A program made the translations under genes and the position numbers. Shown here one piece after another: positions 44,068-52,643 of a stretch of 64,000 nt of DNA. The DNA comes from Pantoea septica (GTDB lineage: Bacteria; Pseudomonadota; Gammaproteobacteria; Enterobacterales; Enterobacteriaceae), in the NCBI RefSeq assembly GCF_002095575.1, contig NZ_MLJJ01000002.1, positions 124,001 to 188,000 on the forward strand, read 5' to 3'. The notes beneath the pieces are model-generated. The model was not told the DNA's origin, searched no databases, and saw only the letters and a list, made by a program, of their open reading frames with translations. Positions within the stretch are counted from its first letter, which is position 1. Every line of letters begins with the position of its first letter.

Positions 44068-44946
44068 ATGATGTTTTCAGTGACAAAACTTCTTGCCGCT
44101 TCCCTACTGCTTAGCGCCGCGCTCGCTCAGGCTTCGATAAACAACGAAGGAGTGGCGGCCGTTGCGCAGCAGGAAGAGCAGGCGCTGAAGGCGCGTATCG
44201 GCATCGCCGTCATCGATACCGGCGCGGAAAGCGTCGCCAGCTATCGCGGCAACGAGCGCTTCCCGCTTAACAGCACGCATAAGGCGCTGCTGTGCGGTGC
44301 GCTGCTCAGCGCGCAGGATAAAGGCAAACTGCGGCTTACGGAGCGCACGCAGTTCGATCGCACCGCGCTGGTCACCTATTCGCCGGTGACCGAAAAGTTT
44401 GTCGCACCCGCCGAGATGAGCTGGCAGCAGCTCTGCAGCGCGGCGATAAGCTACAGCGATAACGCGGCGGCGAATCTGATCGCGAAAAAGCTGGGCGGCC
44501 CGATCGCGGTGACGCGTTTTTTCGCCGATCTGGGCGACAAGGTCACGCGGCTCGACCGCTCCGAGCCGGAGCTAAACAGCGCTATTCCCGGCGATGTGCG
44601 TGATACCACCACGCCGCTGGCCGTTAGCGAGACGCTGCGCCAGCTGACGCTGGGCGAGGCGCTGACGCCCGCTTCCCGCGCGCAGCTGCTGCAATGGATG
44701 CGCGATGACAAAGTGGCGGATGCGCTGCTGCGTTCTGTTTTGCCGACGGGCTGGAGCATCGCCGACAAAACCGGCGCAGGAGAGTATGGCTCGCGATCGA
44801 TTATCAGCGTGGTATGGCCGCAAAACGGCAAACCGCTGATTATCGCTATCTATATTACGCAAACAGAGGCGACGCTTGTACAGAGTAATGCGGCGATTGC
44901 CCGCATCGGCAAAGCGATTTTCACCGGGGTACGCGTGCCGCGTTAA
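44068..44946 (+). CDS. Class A serine beta-lactamase (chromosomal)
   Basis: Periplasmic penicillin-hydrolysing enzyme of 292 residues with a signal peptide ending near AQA (residues 20-22). Active-site motifs are S69-T-H-K72 (Ambler 70-73), S130-D-N, the omega loop E166-P-E-L-N170 and K234-T-G. The Cys76 and Cys123 pair could form the disulfide seen in SHV-like enzymes. The second position of SxxK being His is unusual. AAGGA precedes the two adjacent ATGs. No AmpR/LysR regulator adjoins, so expression is probably constitutive. The exact subgroup is not assigned. Confidence 0.93.
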   Translation: MMFSVTKLLAASLLLSAALAQASINNEGVAAVAQQEEQALKARIGIAVIDTGAESVASYRGNERFPLNSTHKALLCGALLSAQDKGKLRLTERTQFDRTALVTYSPVTEKFVAPAEMSWQQLCSAAISYSDNAAANLIAKKLGGPIAVTRFFADLGDKVTRLDRSEPELNSAIPGDVRDTTTPLAVSETLRQLTLGEALTPASRAQLLQWMRDDKVADALLRSVLPTGWSIADKTGAGEYGSRSIISVVWPQNGKPLIIAIYITQTEATLVQSNAAIARIGKAIFTGVRVPR

Positions 44947-44950
44947 ACGC

Positions 44951-44983
44951 AAAAAGGCTCCGATCGCTATCAGAGCCTTTTTT
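44951..44983. terminator. Bidirectional terminator between bla and the MFS gene
   Basis: A perfect 10-bp stem AAAAAGGCTC / GAGCCTTTTT encloses a 12-base loop and is followed by Ts. It lies between the convergent beta-lactamase and MFS genes and can serve both. Confidence 0.88.
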
Positions 44984-44993
44984 CACGCGCCGG

Positions 44994-46316
44994 TCAGACG
45001 CCGCTGGCGACCGCCTGCGGCTCCTGCGCCTTCTCTTCATCGACAATCGGCTCAACTTTGCCCATCAGGAACAGATAGTTGAGGATGCCGATCACCACCA
45101 GCACGGCGGAGAAGACCAGCGCCCAGGTAAAGTTGCCGGTGGCGCCGACAATGGCGCCGGTAATAATCGGACCGACCGCGCCGCCCATATTCGACACCGT
45201 GTTCTGCAGCCCGGCGACGATAGAGACGCTGTTCTTCGGCGCGACATCGCCCGGCAGCGCCCAAACCTGCGAGGCGGCGACGGTGGTGCCCGACTTGGCG
45301 ATACAGAGCAGCAGTACGGTCATAAACACCGATTCGGTAAAGGGCGCAAAACCGATGCAGAGCGCCATCAGCAGGCCAATGGTCAGGAAGAGCTTGCGCG
45401 TGGCGGTCAGCGACAGCACCTTTTTATGCACCATGCGATCCGACGCCCAACCCGCCAGCACCTCGATCACCATGCCGCAAATCAGCGGCAGCGCGGCGAC
45501 GAAGCCCATCTTCAGAAAGTCCATGCCCTTGTCTTTCACCAGGTAGGTCGGCAGCCAGGTAATAAAAAAGTAGGAGGTGTAGTTGATGGTGAAAAAGCCG
45601 ATGCACATCGCCCAGATATTGCGGTAGCGCAGCAGCCTGTACCACTTCATCGGACGCACGCCTTTCTCGCCGTGCTTCTGCGCCTGGCCGTCACGGATTA
45701 GCCGAACTTCGTTCTGATCGATCTTTTTATGATCTTCCGGGTTCTCGGCATAGATAAAATACCAGGCGATGACCCAAAACAGGCCGACGGCGCCGATCGC
45801 CAGAAAGGTGATGCGCCAGTCCACCATGGCGATCATCCAGACGATCAGCGGCATCGCCACCGCGCCGCCGAATTTCGAGGCGCTGTCGAACAGTCCCGAT
45901 ACGGTGGCGCGCTCGCGATCCGGGAACCAGCGCGCGGCAATGCCCGCGTTGCTGGGATAGGCGGCCGCTTCGCCGACGCCCAGCGCCAGGCGCAGCGCCA
46001 GCAGCGATTTAAAGCCGGTCGCCAGTCCCATCGCCATGGTGGCGATCGACCACCAGCCTACCGCGATGCCGAGCCCTTTTTTCTGGCCGAAGCGATCGGC
46101 GAACCAGCCCGCCGGGATTTGCAGCAGCGCATAGGACCAGAAGAAGGCGGCCATAATCAGGCCCATCATCTCCGGGTTGATCTCCAGCTCGGTGATCAGA
46201 TGCGGCGCGGCGGCGGAGAGCACCGTCCGGTCAATATAGTTAATGGCGACGGCCAGCCACATCAGGCCAGCGATCCACCAGCGGATTTTGGTCGAGCGCA
46301 GCGTAGGGTTCATCAT
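44994..46316 (-). CDS. MFS transporter, anion:cation symporter (ACS) type, probable sugar-acid uptake
   Basis: Inner-membrane transporter of 440 residues with twelve membrane segments and a central cytoplasmic loop around 200-235. The N-terminal part (INYIDRTVLSAAAPHL, then WFADRFGQKKGLG) is typical of the ACS family, which carries galactonate, glucarate, tartrate and similar acids. It is the last gene of a four-gene leftward operon (39 bp after the dehydrogenase gene). Context suggests it imports the acid sugar degraded by the island; the substrate is inferred, not shown. Confidence 0.88.
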   Translation of the reverse strand: MMNPTLRSTKIRWWIAGLMWLAVAINYIDRTVLSAAAPHLITELEINPEMMGLIMAAFFWSYALLQIPAGWFADRFGQKKGLGIAVGWWSIATMAMGLATGFKSLLALRLALGVGEAAAYPSNAGIAARWFPDRERATVSGLFDSASKFGGAVAMPLIVWMIAMVDWRITFLAIGAVGLFWVIAWYFIYAENPEDHKKIDQNEVRLIRDGQAQKHGEKGVRPMKWYRLLRYRNIWAMCIGFFTINYTSYFFITWLPTYLVKDKGMDFLKMGFVAALPLICGMVIEVLAGWASDRMVHKKVLSLTATRKLFLTIGLLMALCIGFAPFTESVFMTVLLLCIAKSGTTVAASQVWALPGDVAPKNSVSIVAGLQNTVSNMGGAVGPIITGAIVGATGNFTWALVFSAVLVVIGILNYLFLMGKVEPIVDEEKAQEPQAVASGV

Positions 46317-46355
46317 TATTTTCCACTCGAATCTGGTTGCAGGCGAGGGCGGCGC

Positions 46356-47309
46356 TTATGCCAGCCCATTCATGACGTTTACCGGCCGCTCGCCCTGACG
46401 GACGCACTGCACAATCTGCGCCACGCAGCGTTCGCCGATGGCGCTGATGGCGCCGTCGGTGTAGCCAGCGATATGCGACGTCGGGATAAAATTCGGCAGG
46501 CTAAACAGCGGATGCGAGGTCAGCGGTTCCTGAACAAAAACGTCGGCCGCCGCGCCAGCAATTACGTTGTCCTGTAGCGCATGAAAGAGATCTTCCTCAT
46601 TCACCACGCCGCCGCGCGAGACGTTGATCAGGAAGGCGCGCTTCTTCATGCGACGCAGGCGCGCGCCGTCGAACAGGTTGCGCGTCTCGTCGGTCAGCGG
46701 CGTGTGCAGCGTAATGAAATCGCTCTCGTCGGTGAGCTGGTCGAGGCTGACAAAGGCGACGCCGTGCTCGGCGGCAAAGGCCTCGTCAGGATAAAAATCA
46801 AAGGCGATAACGCGCATATTGAAGCCTTTCGCGCGCAGCGCCACCTGCTTGCCAATATTGCCCAGGCCGACAATGCCCAGCGTTTTGCCGTAGACGTCGG
46901 TGGCGAAGATACGCGGCCAGCCGCCCGCGCGCGTTTCCGTGACCGCCTGCGTCAGCTGGCGCGCGGCGTTGAGGATCAGCGCAAAGGCGAAGTCGGCGAC
47001 GGCGTGCTTGTTGGCGTCCGGCACGTTGGTGACGTAAATGCCGCGCGCGCGCGTGGCGTCGAGATCGATATTATCGACGCCGACGCCGTGCTTGCAGACG
47101 ATCCTCAGCTGCGGCGCCTGCGCCAGCAGCGCCTCGTTTACCTCGGTAAAGGCGACAATCATCGCCACGGTCTCCGGCAGATGCGGCGCCAGCGCTTCAG
47201 GCGTCGCGTCGGCGGGCAGGGTGACCAGCTCAAAGCCCTGCTGTTTCAGGGTATCGATCGGCGTCGTGTCATATTTAGCGAACGACGGCGAGGTGCAGAT
47301 TACTTTCAT
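46356..47309 (-). CDS. D-isomer-specific 2-hydroxyacid dehydrogenase, NAD-type
   Basis: Oxidoreductase of 317 residues from ATG at 47309 (a longer frame exists but lacks family similarity). The NAD loop GLGNIG is at 148-153, followed by an acidic residue at the end of the next strand (D171) that favours NAD over NADP. The catalytic set is R232 (SRGG), E261 and H279. It resembles phosphoglycerate or glyoxylate/hydroxypyruvate-type members. In this operon it may oxidise or reduce a 2-oxo/2-hydroxy acid intermediate; the real substrate is unknown. Confidence 0.86.
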   Translation of the reverse strand: MKVICTSPSFAKYDTTPIDTLKQQGFELVTLPADATPEALAPHLPETVAMIVAFTEVNEALLAQAPQLRIVCKHGVGVDNIDLDATRARGIYVTNVPDANKHAVADFAFALILNAARQLTQAVTETRAGGWPRIFATDVYGKTLGIVGLGNIGKQVALRAKGFNMRVIAFDFYPDEAFAAEHGVAFVSLDQLTDESDFITLHTPLTDETRNLFDGARLRRMKKRAFLINVSRGGVVNEEDLFHALQDNVIAGAAADVFVQEPLTSHPLFSLPNFIPTSHIAGYTDGAISAIGERCVAQIVQCVRQGERPVNVMNGLA

Positions 47310-47368
47310 CGCGTTTCCCGGTGTGTAAGTCAAACAGGCAAGGGCAGCAACGGCTGCCCTGACGGCCA

Positions 47369-48253
47369 TTACTTCAGGTACTGATTGACGACCTGACGGA
47401 TTTTTTGCTCTTCCTCAGCGCTGAATCGCACCGCATAGCGGCTGTCGCCGACGTCGTAGCCCAGCAGGGAAACCGCTTTCTTTACCGCCGCCGGCGAGAA
47501 GCCGATGCTGTAGAGATCGGTGCGCAGGCCGGTGACGTTCTCCTGCGCCGCGCGCGACCCCTCGATATCGCCTGCGTTGAAGCGCGCCCAGATGGCGTTG
47601 ATCTCTTTTGGCGCGGCGTTGGCCAGGCCGGAGATACAGGCGGAGCAGCCGTCGACGAAGCCCTGATGGATCAGCGAGTCCGGCCCGTTGAGGACGTCGA
47701 AGCGATCGATGCCTTTCGCCGCCTTAATAAAGCCGCTCAGGCTTTCATAGCTGCCCGCCGAATCTTTGATGCCGATAATGTTGGGATGAGACGCCAGGGT
47801 ACGTACGGTTTCCGGCTGCAGCGTGTTGCCGGTGCGCGCCGGAATGTTGTAGAGAAACAGCGGCACATCCAGCGCGTCAGCCACCGTTTGATAGTGATAA
47901 ATCAGCTCGTCCTGCTTAAGCGGCACGAAGTAGGGCGTGATCACCGACACCGCATCCACCCCGAGCTTCGCAATCTGCCTGCCGAGACGGATGGTTTCAC
48001 GCGTCGAGATCTCGCCGATATGCGCCACGACCGGCGCGCGGCCGTTCACTTCATCGACGCAGGTTTCGGTGACCGCGATCTTCTCCTGCTCGTTGAGCAC
48101 AAAGAACTCGCCGTTGGTGCCGCCGCAGAAGATGCCGTTGCCTGCATCCAGCTGGCGTTTTACCTGTTCGCGCTGGGCTTCAGGGTTATAGGCGCCTTCC
48201 CGATCGAAACAGGTGACAATAGCGGTCAATACGCCGGTAATTTTCTGGCTCAT
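47369..48253 (-). CDS. DapA-family (dihydrodipicolinate synthase-like) lyase or aldolase
   Basis: TIM-barrel Schiff-base enzyme of 294 residues. The pyruvate-binding loop GTNGEF is at 45-50, the catalytic tyrosine Y135 in LYNIPARTG, and the Schiff-base lysine K163 in GIKDSAG. True DapA for lysine synthesis is normally elsewhere, and the gene lies inside a sugar-acid operon, so a 2-keto-3-deoxy-acid aldolase or dehydratase role (as YagE, KdgD or related) is more likely. An AGAGGA site precedes the start. Substrate unresolved. Confidence 0.87.
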   Translation of the reverse strand: MSQKITGVLTAIVTCFDREGAYNPEAQREQVKRQLDAGNGIFCGGTNGEFFVLNEQEKIAVTETCVDEVNGRAPVVAHIGEISTRETIRLGRQIAKLGVDAVSVITPYFVPLKQDELIYHYQTVADALDVPLFLYNIPARTGNTLQPETVRTLASHPNIIGIKDSAGSYESLSGFIKAAKGIDRFDVLNGPDSLIHQGFVDGCSACISGLANAAPKEINAIWARFNAGDIEGSRAAQENVTGLRTDLYSIGFSPAAVKKAVSLLGYDVGDSRYAVRFSAEEEQKIRQVVNQYLK

Positions 48254-48263
48254 ACAATCCTCT

Positions 48264-49412
48264 TTATTCCTGATGTGAAGGGAACAGCGTCAGGTAGACG
48301 TTGCGAACGTCATGCGCGCTGACGGCAGCGGGCACGTTCTTCATCAGACGCTGCACGTCGAGCGCCGCTTCCACTAAATAGGGCAGGTGATCCGGGCCGA
48401 TGCCCAGCTCTTCAAGGCTGGCGGGCAGCTGCAAACGTTTAACCAGCGCGGTGAAATAGTCCACCAGCGCGTGCGATTTGGCTTCATCGTCCAGCGCAGG
48501 GTCTGCATTCGGCAGCAGATCGTAGGCCTGAGCGAATTTCTTCACCGCGGCCGGGCGCACAAAGGCCATGCAGGGCGCCAGCAAAATGGCGTTAGCGACG
48601 CCGTGCGGCAGATGATATTTGCCGCCCAGCGGATAGGACATGGCGTGCACCAGATGCGTGCCCGCATGGGCGATCGCCGCGCCGCCGTAATAAGAGGCCC
48701 ACAGCATATCCAGCCGCGCCTGCAGGTTGTGCGGCTCGGCAACGGCGGTTTCGAGGCTGGCGAACAGTTTTTTCATGCCAATTAGCGCGTAGTTGTCGCT
48801 TACCGGGTTCGACACCGTGGCGGTGAAGCATTCGATCAGATGACAAAGCGCATCGATGCCGGTCGAAGAGGCGATATGCGGCGGCATGCTGGTGGTCAGC
48901 TCCGGCACCAGCGCCACGAAATCGGGCAGCATGACCGGCGAGATAATGCCGACTTTGGTTTCACGCTCCGGGATCGCCAGAATGGCGTTCGGCGTCGCTT
49001 CTGAGCCGGTGCCTGCAGTGGTCGGGATCAGCAGCGAGGTGGTGCGCGCGGTCGGCTTTTCGCCCGCCAGCAGCGCCTCCAGCGATGGGGCGTTGTCGAC
49101 GCACAGCACCGACAGCAGCTTGGCGACATCAAGCACGCTGCCGCCGCCGACGCCGATCACCAGATCCACGTCGCGCGTAGGCAGCGCCGCCAGCACGGCG
49201 GTGACGTCGTGCTGGCTCGGTTCCGGCGGCACGCTGTTAATCACGCTCACGCTGGCGATATGCTGTTTCAGCTGGGCGATCAGCGCCTGCACCGCCGGAA
49301 TAGTTTCAATATTCTTGTCCGTCACCAGCAGCGCGCTGGCTTTTCCTTTCAGCAGATAGCTAATGTCGTTCAGCGCCTGGAAGCCGCTAATTACCGTGCT
49401 GTTGATATTCAT
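48264..49412 (-). CDS. Iron-containing (group III) alcohol dehydrogenase
   Basis: NAD(P)-dependent dehydrogenase of 382 residues. The nucleotide loop GGGS is at 89-92, and the metal ligands D187, H191 (GIDALCH), H256 and H270 (HLPHGVAN) are all present, so it should be active. It is the first gene of the leftward operon and lies 10 bp before the DapA-like gene. It could reduce the aldehyde released by that lyase, or oxidise a hydroxy acid as 4-hydroxybutyrate dehydrogenase-like members do; both are inferences from context. Confidence 0.87.
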   Translation of the reverse strand: MNINSTVISGFQALNDISYLLKGKASALLVTDKNIETIPAVQALIAQLKQHIASVSVINSVPPEPSQHDVTAVLAALPTRDVDLVIGVGGGSVLDVAKLLSVLCVDNAPSLEALLAGEKPTARTTSLLIPTTAGTGSEATPNAILAIPERETKVGIISPVMLPDFVALVPELTTSMPPHIASSTGIDALCHLIECFTATVSNPVSDNYALIGMKKLFASLETAVAEPHNLQARLDMLWASYYGGAAIAHAGTHLVHAMSYPLGGKYHLPHGVANAILLAPCMAFVRPAAVKKFAQAYDLLPNADPALDDEAKSHALVDYFTALVKRLQLPASLEELGIGPDHLPYLVEAALDVQRLMKNVPAAVSAHDVRNVYLTLFPSHQE

Positions 49413-49496
49413 CTCATACCCTTATTACTGCGAAACTGGAGCGAATGATTAGGTTTGCTCATTTCAGTGCGATATCTGTCCCTTGCTGTGCATCAA

Positions 49497-49539
49497 TTTA
49501 TAGGACATATCGATTTCGATTAATTTGATCTTGCTCACA
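49497..49539 (-). promoter_or_regulatory. Candidate CRP-dependent promoter of the leftward operon
   Basis: On the minus strand a TATAAA -10 box occupies 49502-49497, predicting a start near 49490. TTTGA-N6-TCACA at 49524-49539 matches the CRP core with one mismatch, and its centre is 41.5 bp before that start, the classical class II position. The -35 region (AATTAA) is weak, as expected for a CRP-dependent promoter. A near-perfect inverted repeat (CGATATCTGTCC at 49470-49481 with GGACATATCG at 49503-49512) flanks the start. Confidence 0.6.
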
Positions 49540-49558
49540 TATAATCAATCATGATTGA
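49540..49558 (+). promoter_or_regulatory. TATAAT box and 14-bp palindrome before the DUF1537 kinase gene
   Basis: A perfect TATAAT (49540-49545) runs into a perfect palindrome TCAATCATGATTGA (49545-49558), 43 bp before the kinase gene. The palindrome would cover the rightward transcription start and is a good candidate operator for the DeoR-family regulator encoded at the end of the rightward operon. A related ATAATCA unit recurs just downstream. Confidence 0.6.
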
Positions 49559-49601
49559 ATATAATCATTAACAGCGGCATATCGCCGAATCAGGAGAGAA
49601 G

Positions 49602-50861
49602 ATGACGCAGAGGTCATGGAAAACGCCCGTGCTGGTGATCGCCGATGACTTTACCGGCGCGAACGACGCAGGCAGCGGTCTGGCGCAGGCGGGCGCTCGC
49701 GTGCATGTCCTGTTCAGCAGCGAGACGCCGCTGGATAGCGCAGCCGCCGACGTCTGGGTGATCAGCACCGACAGCCGCGCCGTCAGCGCCGCAGAGGCGG
49801 AGGCGCGTACCGAAGCGGTAGTGCGGCAACATCAGGCTTTTATCGCCCGGGGCTGGCTATTTAAAAAGATCGACTCCACGCTGCGCGGCAATATCGGCGC
49901 CGAAGTGCGCGCCGCGCTGGCCGCCAGCGGCAAAAAGCGGGCGCTGATCGCGCCTGCCGTACCTCGGCTGGGACGCGTCACGCGCCGCGGCGAGGTGCAG
50001 GTAAACGGCGTGCCGCTGACCGAGACCGAATACGCCAGCGATCCGAAAACGCCGGTGATCAGCGCGCGGGTATTAACGCAGATGGGGATCGCGGGCGTCG
50101 AGATCGATCTCGCCGCGCTGCGCAGCGATCGTTTTGCCGCGCTGCTGGCGGAGCAGCAGGGCGCGGTAGTGATCGATGCGGAAAGCGAAAGCGACATCGC
50201 GCTTATCCTGGCCGCCGCCGCGCAGCTTGAGGAAACGCCGCTGCTGGTCGGCGCGGCCGGACTGAGCGACGCGCTTGGCGCCCAGCTGGCGGCACGCCAC
50301 CCCGCGCCGGTGCTGGCCGTTATCGGCTCGATGAGCGCCAGCGCCCAGCAGCAGATCGCGCGGCTGGCGGCGCAGCGAAATATCGCACTGGTCGATATCG
50401 ATATCCGCCAGCTGTTTGAACGCCCTCGCTGGCCGAATAGCGCGCAGTGGACGGATCAGGCGCTCGCCGCGCTGCGCAATGGCCGGCATACGGTGATCCG
50501 CACCTGCCAGCATGCCGATCAGCGCCATGAGATCGACGCGCTGTGTCAGCAGCAGCAGATCACGCGCCAGCAGCTTGGCGAGGCGATTTGTCAGTTTCTG
50601 GGCGAGCTGACCCTGGCCATCAGCCGCGCGCAGCGCCCGGCCGGGCTCTATCTCTCCGGCGGCGACGTGGCGATTGCGGTCGCGCAGGCGCTGGGCGCCA
50701 GCGGTTTCCAGATTCAGGGCATCGTGGCGGGCTGCGTGCCGCACGGCGTCCTGCTTAACAGTGAATTTACCCTGCCGGTGATGACCAAAGCGGGCGGTTT
50801 TGGCGACGAAAACACCCTGGTAGCAGCCATTCGTTTTATTGAGGAGAAGTCGAGTGAGTAA
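49602..50861 (+). CDS. dtnK: Four-carbon acid sugar kinase (DUF1537), probable D-threonate kinase
   Basis: Two-domain kinase of 419 residues in the family formerly DUF1537, which includes assigned D-threonate, L-threonate and erythronate-type kinases. The N-terminal motif ADDFTGANDAGSG and the segment KKIDSTLRGNIG form the acid-sugar site. The C-terminal domain with SGGDVAIAVAQALG binds ATP. Its partner pdxA2 overlaps by 8 bp; that pairing is the signature of D-threonate catabolism, where the product is 4-phospho-D-threonate. The symbol is by context; other four-carbon acids are possible. Confidence 0.85.
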   Translation: MTQRSWKTPVLVIADDFTGANDAGSGLAQAGARVHVLFSSETPLDSAAADVWVISTDSRAVSAAEAEARTEAVVRQHQAFIARGWLFKKIDSTLRGNIGAEVRAALAASGKKRALIAPAVPRLGRVTRRGEVQVNGVPLTETEYASDPKTPVISARVLTQMGIAGVEIDLAALRSDRFAALLAEQQGAVVIDAESESDIALILAAAAQLEETPLLVGAAGLSDALGAQLAARHPAPVLAVIGSMSASAQQQIARLAAQRNIALVDIDIRQLFERPRWPNSAQWTDQALAALRNGRHTVIRTCQHADQRHEIDALCQQQQITRQQLGEAICQFLGELTLAISRAQRPAGLYLSGGDVAIAVAQALGASGFQIQGIVAGCVPHGVLLNSEFTLPVMTKAGGFGDENTLVAAIRFIEEKSSE

Positions 50862-51834
50862 AATTATTGCGGTGACCATGGGCGATCCGGCGGGCATCAG
50901 CCCGGAGATCATCATCAAAGCGCTGGCGGAAGGCGACCTTAACGGCGCGCCGGCGGTGGTGGTGGGATGCGCGGCGACGCTGCGCCGCATTCTTGCCCTG
51001 AATATTACGCCGCAGGTCGAGCTGCGCGTGCTGGATAGCGTAAAAGAGGCGCACTTCGCGCCAGGTATCGTCAACGTTATCGACGAGCCGCTGGCCGATC
51101 CGGAAGCGCTAAAGCCAGGCGTGGTGCAGAAGCAGGCGGGCGATCTCGCCTGGCGCTGCGTGAAGCGCGCCACCGAACTGGCGCTGGCGGGCGAAGTGCA
51201 GGCCATCGCCACTGCGCCGCTGAATAAAGAGGCGCTGCACTCGGCGGGCCATCTCTATCCGGGCCATACCGAGCTACTGGCCCATCTGACCGACACCAAA
51301 GATTACGCGATGGTGCTCTACACCGATAAGTTGAAGGTGATTCATGTCACGACGCATATCGCGCTGCGTAAGTTTCTCGACACGCTGAACCGCTCGCGTA
51401 TTGAAACGGTCATTGGCATGGCGGACACTTTCCTGCGCCGCGTCGGCTTTGAGAAGCCGCGCATTGCGGTGGCGGGCGTCAATCCGCACGCGGGCGAAAA
51501 TGGCCTGTTCGGCGACGAGGAGATCACCACTGTCGCCCCCGCGGTGAAGGCGATGCAGGCGCAGGGCATTGAGGTTTTCGGTCCCTGTCCGCCGGACACG
51601 GTGTTCCTGCAGTGTCAGGAAGGGCAGTATGACATTGTGGTGGCGATGTACCACGATCAGGGTCATATCCCGCTGAAATTGCTCGGCTTTTACGACGGCG
51701 TCAATATCACTGCCGGTCTGCCGTTTATCCGCACCTCTGCCGACCACGGCACCGCTTTTGATATCGCATGGACAGGTAAAGCGAAGTCTGAGAGCATGGC
51801 GATCTCCATTAAACTCGCGATGCAGCTAGCATAG
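50854..51834 (+). CDS. pdxA2: PdxA2-type 4-phospho-D-threonate (4-phosphoerythronate) dehydrogenase
   Basis: PdxA-family metal-dependent NAD dehydrogenase and decarboxylase of 326 residues. GTG at 50854 is chosen for GAGGAG seven bases upstream and the conserved beginning KIIAVTMGDPAGISPE. Metal-binding histidines are H168 (VTTHIA), H212 (NPHAGE) and H267 (YHDQGH). With the DUF1537 kinase it would give dihydroxyacetone phosphate and CO2. It is a PdxA paralogue, not the vitamin B6 gene, because that one lies with ksgA and apaH in enteric bacteria. Confidence 0.88.
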   Translation: MSKIIAVTMGDPAGISPEIIIKALAEGDLNGAPAVVVGCAATLRRILALNITPQVELRVLDSVKEAHFAPGIVNVIDEPLADPEALKPGVVQKQAGDLAWRCVKRATELALAGEVQAIATAPLNKEALHSAGHLYPGHTELLAHLTDTKDYAMVLYTDKLKVIHVTTHIALRKFLDTLNRSRIETVIGMADTFLRRVGFEKPRIAVAGVNPHAGENGLFGDEEITTVAPAVKAMQAQGIEVFGPCPPDTVFLQCQEGQYDIVVAMYHDQGHIPLKLLGFYDGVNITAGLPFIRTSADHGTAFDIAWTGKAKSESMAISIKLAMQLA

Positions 51835-51840
51835 GGAAAT

Positions 51841-52602
51841 ATGAAGGGACAAAGTCGCCTTGACCAGATTATGGACTATCTGAAAAGCCATAATCTGGTG
51901 ACTGTTGATCAGCTGGTGAGCGCCATTTCCGCCTCGCCAGCAACCATTCGACGTGATTTGATTAAGCTGGATAAAGAAGGGGTGATTAGCCGCAGCCACG
52001 GCGGCGTCACGCTGAACCGTTTTATTCCGGCGCAGCCCACCACGCTGGAGAAGATGCAGCGTAACCTGGCGGAGAAGCAGGCTATTGCCCACCACGCCGC
52101 CACCTTCGTACAGTCGGGCGACGCGGTAGTGCTGGACGCCGGCACAACTATGCTGGAACTGGCGCGTCAGCTCACCCATTTGCCGCTGCGCGTCATTACC
52201 GCCGATCTGCATATCGCGCTGTTTCTCTCGGAATTCAAACAGATTGAAGTGACCATTATCGGCGGCCGCATCGACGACTCGAGCCAGTCGTGCGTCGGCG
52301 AGCACGGGCGCCGTCTGCTGCGCAGTATCAATCCCGATATCGCTTTCGTCAGCTGTAACTCCTGGAGTCTGGAGCGCGGCATCACCACGCCAACGGAAGA
52401 GAAGGCCGGGCTAAAGCGCGATCTGCTGGCGAATGCGCGCCGCCGCATCCTGCTGGCGGACAGCAGCAAATATGGTTCCTGGTCGCTGTTCTGCGCCGCG
52501 CCGGTGGATGAGCTGACCGATGTGGTGACCGACAGCCGGTTAGACGACGAGGTGTGCCGCACGCTGCGCGAGCGCGGCATTGCGCTCGCGCTGACGGACT
52601 GA
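51841..52602 (+). CDS. DeoR-family transcriptional regulator
   Basis: Regulator of 253 residues with an N-terminal winged helix ([20 protein letters not shown]) and a C-terminal sugar-phosphate sensor domain ([10 protein letters not shown], then KYGSWS). It starts 6 bp after pdxA2 in the rightward operon, so it is probably co-expressed with its targets and responds to a phosphorylated intermediate such as 4-phosphothreonate. The palindrome at 49545-49558 is its likely operator. Target and ligand are inferred. Confidence 0.88.
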   Translation: MKGQSRLDQIMDYLKSHNLVTVDQLVSAISASPATIRRDLIKLDKEGVISRSHGGVTLNRFIPAQPTTLEKMQRNLAEKQAIAHHAATFVQSGDAVVLDAGTTMLELARQLTHLPLRVITADLHIALFLSEFKQIEVTIIGGRIDDSSQSCVGEHGRRLLRSINPDIAFVSCNSWSLERGITTPTEEKAGLKRDLLANARRRILLADSSKYGSWSLFCAAPVDELTDVVTDSRLDDEVCRTLRERGIALALTD

Positions 52603-52613
52603 GCTGGCGGATA

Positions 52614-52636
52614 GCGCGCTGTCGCTGACAGCGCGC
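52614..52636. terminator. Hairpin between the DeoR gene and convergent speD
   Basis: A perfect 10-bp stem GCGCGCTGTC / GACAGCGCGC with a 3-base loop lies between the two stops. A short T-run follows on the + strand, so it can end the island operon and possibly speED. It marks the right edge of the island. Confidence 0.75.
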
Positions 52637-52643
52637 ATCGCTT

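Noticed and set aside
47369..48253. Assignment as lysine-pathway DapA
   Set aside because: Catalytic residues fit the superfamily only. The operon context points to sugar-acid catabolism, so the specific name was not used.
50854..51834. Assignment as pdxA of vitamin B6 synthesis
   Set aside because: It overlaps a DUF1537 kinase gene and lacks the surA-pdxA-ksgA context, so the PdxA2 catabolic paralogue is the better call.
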